DNA from: Bacillota bacterium
Lineage (GTDB): Bacteria > Bacillota_E > Symbiobacteriia > Symbiobacteriales > Symbiobacteriaceae
DNA: 11,495 nucleotides
Reading direction: 5' to 3'
Assembly (NCBI GenBank): GCA_003242675.1
Contig: QGVE01000088.1
Span: 1 to 11,495, forward strand
In this document: one piece after another, positions 7,701-11,495 of the stretch
Numbering within the stretch: position 1 is the first letter of the stretch
Layout of the letters: every line of letters begins with the position of its first letter
Notes under the pieces: model-generated
Database searches by the model: none
What the model was told of the DNA's origin: nothing
Seen by the model: the letters and a program-made list of their open reading frames with translations, nothing else
Position numbers and translations under genes: made by a program

Positions 7701-8887
7701 GCATCGCCCTCTACGAGCCGCAGGAGGCGGATCTGCGGGGTGAGGTCGTTCGCCGGCTGGAGCGGGTGCGGGAGCGGCTCGGGCTGCATCCGATCCTGGC
7801 CCCCTACCTGGCTGCCCTCGAGCAGGAGGGACCTGTCACGGTCATCCCCCACCTCACGCGCCTGGTCGAGGGGGAAGATCTGGAGCAGGTGCGGACCCAG
7901 CGACAGACTGCGTTGCTGGATGAGGTGCACCGGACCCAGGACCTGTTGCAGGACTACGTCCCCACCCCGAACCCGGAGCGCACCAGCCTCACCTTCTACT
8001 ACGAGCGGGTGCCGATGACGGCCAGCCAGCTCCGGGAGAGGCTGGAGGCGCGGGCCCGAGAGTACGCGGAGCTCATAGAAGAGGAGCAGCGGAAGCTGTA
8101 CGAGGACATCATCTACCAAGGCATCCTCGACGAGCTGCGCCGGCTGATTCGAGCGGCCCGGGAGTTCACCCGCCGAACCAACGAGAAGCTGCGGGCCCTG
8201 CAGCTCAGCAACGGCGAGCAGCTCAGCCTCCGGCTTCGCCTCCTGCCGCCCGAACAGATGCCCGGCGCCCGCATCGCTCACGAACTGGAGCAGATGGAGC
8301 AGGGCAGCCGCTGGCTGGACGACGAAAAGCGTGAGGTGTTGCTCAGCACGATCAAGGAAGAGGTCGAGCGGGTTCGGGAGGAGGCCAGGGCCGCCGGTGA
8401 GGAGATCGTCTACCAGGAGGCCGTGGCCCGGGCCCTGGACTACCGGAACTGGTTCGAGTACCAGCTCCTCAGCCGCATGCCCGGCGCGAGCCAGGCGGTG
8501 CCCATTCGGACCCGCGGGTTTGGCCAGCGCTCCACGTCCGCGAAGGCGTGGGCACTCGCCGTGCCGGTCCTGGCAGGGGTGGCCGCACGCTACGACGCCT
8601 CGCCCCGCACCGACCTGCCCCGGCTGGTGGCCTTAGACGAGGCCTTCGCCGGCTTCGATACGAACAACCAGAAGAACTACCTGGATTTCCTGAACCAGCT
8701 GGGCTTCTGCTGGATTATCACCGCACCGGACGAGTTGCCCTACAGCGAGTCGCTCTCCGCAGCGATGACCTACCGGCTGAGCCTGGAGGGTACGCTGCAC
8801 ACCGCCTTCCCCATCCTGTGGAACGGCAGCGTCGCCTGGGAGCCACTCGCCGAGCTCGCGGGAGCGGACGGGGATGATGCGCCATGA
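4718..8887 (+). CDS. jetC: Wadjet type III SMC-like ATPase JetC (TIGR02680)
   Basis: A 1389-residue MukB/MksB-like SMC ATPase, the motor that would extrude DNA loops using ATP together with JetA and JetB; its length fits TIGR02680. The N-terminal head carries Walker A GQNASGKS (54-61). The first coiled-coil arm runs from about 270 to 610, rich in Ala, Glu, Arg and Leu. A compact, less charged hinge-like domain follows at about 620-755 (WARFRANVPPDVQARVEAAL, GWLDLLVLPEAE, GYLGEENRTRRR at its exit). The second arm spans about 756-1130. The C-terminal head has Walker B LVALDE (1303-1308, Asp1307, Glu1308) and D-loop AFAGFD. The place of the ABC signature LSGGE appears as RSTSA (1271-1275), keeping the Ser but not the two Gly, and TAPDE stands where many relatives have a switch His. 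The frame is uninterrupted. The stop overlaps jetD by 4 nt (ATGA). Confidence 0.93.
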   Translation: MDIWQRFERELEEKRRAIPGGPQGWRPERLILRDWWHWRDQEFGFAHGRLALTGQNASGKSSLMALVVPVLLDGRTEPTRLDPAQSRDRFLHYYLLGEDTADTGNPEAFRYEVRTGYIALEFYHTVEQRFLTIGMGVSASRSSLRRITDWWGFLLLKGQRIGRDFDVRGTDGTCLGRREFTRLVGDGGIVVTEKAEYQRLVNDHLFGFEGDDFEALIAMLLQARRPKLGEQAGPDKVCDLLRRSLPGISPDRLSRVGEVVNNIEEYRRNLADVTAKAEAVGRIDEHLYRLAEVLVQEAAVQYQKVQGLLGHVLRQLKEARDSLAAAQADLAALEEQARERSRERAALQAEVEELRQMEGADLQFRLQEAKEKARQAGRRVEELEERLRRERENLEAVEAQQRRTAEEFERRRRALADDVLRLVREAEALGWREAALELQDAGEHIAVLAVTDSPAVLEGAAPDTRLAVEAEELQRGFAEAAAARRAMDEAEREFEVAQARIEDRRREASRAADALEAAKDRLEEVRDDLIQQILVWQQGSRVLAPGDADVARLTERVQALEAPPAGGVHELVQPIVERMTHRKQQFRTLAAQAEEEWRAAQLRVDRLEERLAEIIADSGDPVRSEVRARARQSLPGQLRPLFRWARFRANVPPDVQARVEAALLEAGWLDLLVLPEAESGAAWEVDACLLPRPVEGPSLLAVLEPEPDAPAVVARALASIGWGEGIGDRWVAPDGRWRNGIAEGQVGPWLTGEAGYLGEENRTRRRERRLREAQAALSEAQAALVEAQTRREEAEASIAKLDAELDALYRLSWQALFNALGDVRARAEEAQRAREAVEAERPKVLQAEAELKARMRAFYRAAEGLPQAAGLDYDGLLRRKEAFTNLGAKIGALTGLAEALVRLAEAYRSHGEQLQRSRAVLADLERDRERSLQERAAALAAVEALERQLSDPDVQARQRRLEWASRRLRELDEEEQANWERRRRLEVQREAAQHSIALYEPQEADLRGEVVRRLERVRERLGLHPILAPYLAALEQEGPVTVIPHLTRLVEGEDLEQVRTQRQTALLDEVHRTQDLLQDYVPTPNPERTSLTFYYERVPMTASQLRERLEARAREYAELIEEEQRKLYEDIIYQGILDELRRLIRAAREFTRRTNEKLRALQLSNGEQLSLRLRLLPPEQMPGARIAHELEQMEQGSRWLDDEKREVLLSTIKEEVERVREEARAAGEEIVYQEAVARALDYRNWFEYQLLSRMPGASQAVPIRTRGFGQRSTSAKAWALAVPVLAGVAARYDASPRTDLPRLVALDEAFAGFDTNNQKNYLDFLNQLGFCWIITAPDELPYSESLSAAMTYRLSLEGTLHTAFPILWNGSVAWEPLAELAGADGDDAP

Positions 8888-10182
8888 GCGCCCACGAGGC
8901 CTTCGCCGCCCTGCGGGAGGCCGGGCTGGAGCCGCTCCTGGCGGCCGCCCGGCGAAAGGTGTACGAGGAGGACGGCGTGCGGGGGCGGGTCCGGCTGGTG
9001 CTCGGCCCTGCCCAACGGGAGGAGCTGGCTAACCTCCTGGGCCGGGTGTCTGTACGGGGCGGGCAGGTGCAGGTAGTCCTGCAGGAGCTGGACGCGGCTC
9101 TGGTGCGGAGCCGGTTCCGCACCGGCCTTCTGGAGGTGTTGGAGGCGGGATACGGCCCGATTGTGACCCGGCGGCAGGAGCGGGAGGCCGCCGAGGCCAG
9201 CTGGGCCGGCTGGCTGAAGGCGGTGGGCGACCGCCTGCCCCCGGCGGGCGCGGTTCGAGCGTGGTTCAAGCGGTTGACCGCCGGCGAAAGCCCCAGCGCC
9301 CGGTGGGTCCGGCGGGCGTACAGGTCGGATCCGGAGCTGGCCGCCCGGACAGTGGCCGCCGTCGGCGCCGCCCTGGCCGACCTGCCGGCCGACAGGAGCG
9401 AGCACGAACTGTTGGCTGTGTTCGCAGCCCGGCTCACTGGAGACCCGCACGCCTTCGACGCGAAGGAGCCCGCAGGGGCGTTGTTGGAACACGCGCTGCG
9501 GGAGCGGTTCCGTCCACCGCCAGAGGGGCTGCGACCCGGCGCTGCCCGTGCCTTTCTGCTGGACCAGGCGGGGCTCGGCGTCGACCAGGTGTCGTCCACC
9601 GTACTGGTCGCCCACTTGGCCGAGGCGTGTCGGGCGGACGGCACCCCTCACCCGATGGTTGCGGCAATGACCGCCTGCAGCGGTGCCTGGGCGGTGACGC
9701 TGGGAGAGCTGCGCCGTTGGTCAGCCGCCAGGGCCCACGGCGGACAGGCGTTTGTGGTGGAGAACCCGCCCGTCTTCGAGTGGCTGCTTCAGCGGCTGGC
9801 CCAGGCTCCCCCGGAGCACCGGGCAACGCTCATTTGCACGGGAGGCTTCCTCAGTGCCGCCGGGCTACGCCTCCTGGATCTTCTCGTTGCGGACGGGACG
9901 GAGATCTGGTACGGCGGGGACTTCGATCGCAACGGTATCGTGATCGCCGCCGGCTTGGCGGCCCGGTACGGCGACCGCTTCCGTCTGTGGCGGTTCGGGC
10001 CTGAGGACTACCAGGCCGCGGCGGAAGGCGCCATGGGGCCGCCGCTCTCGGACGCCGACCGGGAGGCCCTGCTGGCCGTGGAGGGGCCGCTGGCGGCAAC
10101 GGCCCGAGCCGTCGTTAGAGGTGGGGTAGCCGCGTACCAAGAGCGGCTGGTGGAGGTTCTGGTGCAGGACTTGCTTGGGTAA
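8884..10182 (+). CDS. jetD: Wadjet type III TOPRIM nuclease JetD (DUF3323/DUF2399, TIGR02679)
   Basis: A 432-residue nuclease subunit, slightly longer than the roughly 385-400 usual for TIGR02679. JetD cleaves the DNA once the JetABC motor has engaged a small closed circle. The N-terminal part (about 1-230, DUF3323) is helical and starts with a winged-helix-like segment; the family uses it to bind DNA and the complex. The C-terminal TOPRIM domain (about 250-432, DUF2399) shows the invariant acidic residues: Glu293 in FVVENPPVFEWL (290-301) and the DxD in GGDFDRNG (Asp346, Asp348, Gly351), with the intervening strand-loop CTGGFLSAAGLRLLDLL. These are the metal-binding residues expected of TOPRIM enzymes, so the nuclease looks active. 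The ATG at 8884 overlaps the jetC stop by 4 nt and has only weak Shine-Dalgarno support, suggesting translational coupling. The domain order and position directly after jetC match the type III layout. Confidence 0.9.
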   Translation: MSAHEAFAALREAGLEPLLAAARRKVYEEDGVRGRVRLVLGPAQREELANLLGRVSVRGGQVQVVLQELDAALVRSRFRTGLLEVLEAGYGPIVTRRQEREAAEASWAGWLKAVGDRLPPAGAVRAWFKRLTAGESPSARWVRRAYRSDPELAARTVAAVGAALADLPADRSEHELLAVFAARLTGDPHAFDAKEPAGALLEHALRERFRPPPEGLRPGAARAFLLDQAGLGVDQVSSTVLVAHLAEACRADGTPHPMVAAMTACSGAWAVTLGELRRWSAARAHGGQAFVVENPPVFEWLLQRLAQAPPEHRATLICTGGFLSAAGLRLLDLLVADGTEIWYGGDFDRNGIVIAAGLAARYGDRFRLWRFGPEDYQAAAEGAMGPPLSDADREALLAVEGPLAATARAVVRGGVAAYQERLVEVLVQDLLG

Positions 10183-10187
10183 CCGAC

Positions 10188-10207
10188 CCGGAGGCCGCTG
10201 GCTCCGG
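10188..10207 (+). other. Short hairpin between jetD and the next gene
   Basis: CCGGAG (10188-10193) pairs with CTCCGG (10202-10207), extended by CC/GG across a bulged G with a three-base loop. A smaller palindrome, AACGA-CGATC-TCGTT, lies at 10214-10228. Neither has a T-tract, so a weak terminator, an RNA processing site or an operator are all possible. The 65-nt gap is too short to exclude co-transcription of the downstream gene. Confidence 0.35.
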
Positions 10208-10232
10208 TGCCGGAACGACGATCTCGTTGGTT

Positions 10233-10240
10233 AGGGAGTG
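10233..10240 (+). promoter_or_regulatory. Ribosome binding site that fixes the start of the HTH gene
   Basis: AGGGAGTG ends 7 nt before ATG 10248. The in-frame TTG at 10227 lies upstream of this site and lacks one of its own, so the ATG is preferred. Confidence 0.65.
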
Positions 10241-10247
10241 TAAGCCG

Positions 10248-11456
10248 ATGGAGAATAAGCCGCCCGATGCACGCCGGGGGCAGGTCCGGTCCCTGGCGGA
10301 GGTGCGGACGGACCACCTCGTGCGCGATCTCAGGGAGAAGCTCGAAGAGTTCCTGCGGGGGAGTGCGGCGGAAGATGCCGTGGGGTGGGGGCTGGCCCGC
10401 TTCTTCCCGCGGGACCTGTTCCAGGAGGTGGACCCCGAGGTCGAGGCCCTCGCGCTGGACTGGATTGCCTTTGTCTTCCCGAACGAGTGGCGGATGCCGC
10501 TCGCCCGGGAGCTGGTCGAGAGCGACCCCGGGCTGACGCCGGCCGAGCAGGAGATGCTGCTTGCCTGGGCCGACGGCGCGCGGCCGGGCTTGTTCCGCGT
10601 GGAGTCGGCCTCCGCCCGGCAGGCCGAGCTCATCCGCATCCCCGACGGCAGGCGGTTCACGGCCCGGGGGCTGCAGGACCCCCTCCGCCCGGGCGACCTG
10701 CTGGCCACCTGGCTCCTGCCCGCCGGGCCGGTGTACTACCTCGGGCTGGAGCCCATGCTGGTGGATCCGGATCTGGCGGCGGGCCTCGACCACGTCCTGC
10801 AGGTCGAGATGGAGATCCTCCGGCGGCAACGGCCCCTCGCCACCTGGGACGACCTTTACCGGGATTCCTGGCCGCGGATCGTCTGGTTCCTGGGGCTGGT
10901 GGGCAGCGGGGCGGACGTGTTCCGCATCCAGCCGCCGCCCGGGCCCTCGGCGGTGTGGGATGGCCGGCCGGTGGCGGACGCGCCCGCGTGGTGGCAGGAG
11001 ACCGCCGAGCAGGTGCGGGGGTACGCGGAGTGTCACGCCCGCATCCCCGAGGAGCACGGCGATGGCGCCGAGCGGCTGTGGTGGGACGCGGCCCTGACGC
11101 TCCGGCCGAAGTACGCCAGCCCGGACGGCTGGGCCGCCGGCGTGGCCTACGCCTTCCGGCGCTATGTGGTGGGCGACCCCACGGTGACGCAGGGGGACGT
11201 CGCTCGCGAGTTCGGGGTGTCGGCGGCCACGGTGGGGAACCGCAGCCGGCAGGTGGTGAAGGCGCTGGGGCTGGAGATGTACGACCTGCGCTACGTCGAC
11301 CTCCTCGCCCGGGACGTGCGGGTCATCTGGGAGGTGGACTGCATCGCCGCGCTGAGCCGGCCGTTCGGCGGGATGGACGTCTCCACCATGTCGCCTGAGG
11401 ACAAGCTGGTGCTGCACTCGTTCCTGCGGAGCCTGGCCGAGCGGCTGAACCCGTGA
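10248..11456 (+). CDS. Hypothetical protein with beta-rich domain and C-terminal helix-turn-helix
   Basis: A 402-residue protein I cannot name. The N-terminal 110 residues are helical (TDHLVRDLREKLEEFL, then LDWIAFVFPNEWRMPLAREL). Residues about 115-175 form a compact beta-rich unit (LFRVESASARQAELIRIP, RRFTARG, LRPGDLLATWLLPAGPVYYLG). A middle part rich in Trp follows (WDDLYRDSWPRIVWFLGLV). Residues 314-335 (TQGDVAREFGVSAATVGNRSRQ) read as a clear helix-turn-helix of the sigma-region-4/Fis-like type. This layout recalls Firmicute proteins annotated as SEC-C or YecA-like, in which a similar N-terminal part is followed by an HTH, but no SEC-C cysteine cluster is present. It starts 65 nt after jetD on the same strand. 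It is not one of the four Wadjet subunits; it could be a DNA-binding regulator of the operon or simply the next chromosomal gene. Confidence 0.8.
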   Translation: MENKPPDARRGQVRSLAEVRTDHLVRDLREKLEEFLRGSAAEDAVGWGLARFFPRDLFQEVDPEVEALALDWIAFVFPNEWRMPLARELVESDPGLTPAEQEMLLAWADGARPGLFRVESASARQAELIRIPDGRRFTARGLQDPLRPGDLLATWLLPAGPVYYLGLEPMLVDPDLAAGLDHVLQVEMEILRRQRPLATWDDLYRDSWPRIVWFLGLVGSGADVFRIQPPPGPSAVWDGRPVADAPAWWQETAEQVRGYAECHARIPEEHGDGAERLWWDAALTLRPKYASPDGWAAGVAYAFRRYVVGDPTVTQGDVAREFGVSAATVGNRSRQVVKALGLEMYDLRYVDLLARDVRVIWEVDCIAALSRPFGGMDVSTMSPEDKLVLHSFLRSLAERLNP

Positions 11457-11495
11457 GGGGTGGGGGCTGGTGCGCAAAATAGGCGCCTCCTGTGG

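Noticed and set aside
5813..8281. 822-codon minus-strand open frame inside jetC
   Set aside because: It mirrors the GC-rich coiled-coil codons of jetC and translates to a Leu, Gly, Arg, Pro-rich sequence without domains. It is a shadow of the real gene.
4718..8887. JetC as a chromosomal SMC, MukB or RecN/Rad50 protein
   Set aside because: The flanking DUF2397, DUF2398 and DUF3323/DUF2399 genes and the length fit TIGR02680. Housekeeping SMC would be expected with ScpA/ScpB-type partners and a canonical LSGGE signature, neither of which is seen.
11457..11495. GGCGCC-containing tail after the last gene
   Set aside because: Only 39 bases are available and no stem with a T-tract can be completed within the window.

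Overview
The window is about 11.5 kb of very GC-rich bacterial DNA. Every supported gene lies on the + strand, most with clear Shine-Dalgarno sites. Base composition, gene style and gene content suit a GC-rich Firmicute such as Symbiobacterium or a relative. This is a judgement by eye; no rRNA or other phylogenetic marker is present.

Left part (1-1549): the 5'-truncated end of a classical short-chain dehydrogenase/reductase, a GC-rich hairpin that may end its transcript, then a small GNAT acetyltransferase. Both look like ordinary metabolic or modification genes with no visible link to what follows.

Middle (1550-1957): a non-coding leader of about 400 bp, less GC-rich than its flanks and unusually structured. 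It holds an 8-bp inverted repeat, a 24-bp tandem repeat, a perfect 11-bp inverted repeat, a short segment resembling the 3' core of a T-box leader, and a hairpin followed by TTTT. A strong Shine-Dalgarno site then precedes the first defence gene.

Core (1958-10182): four tightly packed genes that I read as a complete type III Wadjet (JetABCD) anti-plasmid system: DUF2397 (JetA), DUF2398 (JetB), a 1389-residue TIGR02680 SMC-like ATPase (JetC) and a DUF3323/DUF2399 TOPRIM nuclease (JetD). jetA/jetB overlap by 1 nt, jetB/jetC are 15-16 nt apart with a strong Shine-Dalgarno site, and jetC/jetD overlap by 4 nt. By analogy with studied Wadjet systems, JetA-C would form an SMC motor that extrudes DNA loops and senses small closed circles, and JetD would cut the DNA. 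The key motifs of JetC (Walker A, Walker B) and JetD (E, DxD) are intact, so the system looks functional. The JetC signature and switch segments are atypical.

Right part (10248-11456): a 402-residue protein with a compact beta-rich middle domain and a C-terminal helix-turn-helix, in the same orientation 65 nt after jetD. It is not a known Wadjet subunit. It could be an unrelated neighbour or a regulator. The last 39 bases hold nothing I can identify.
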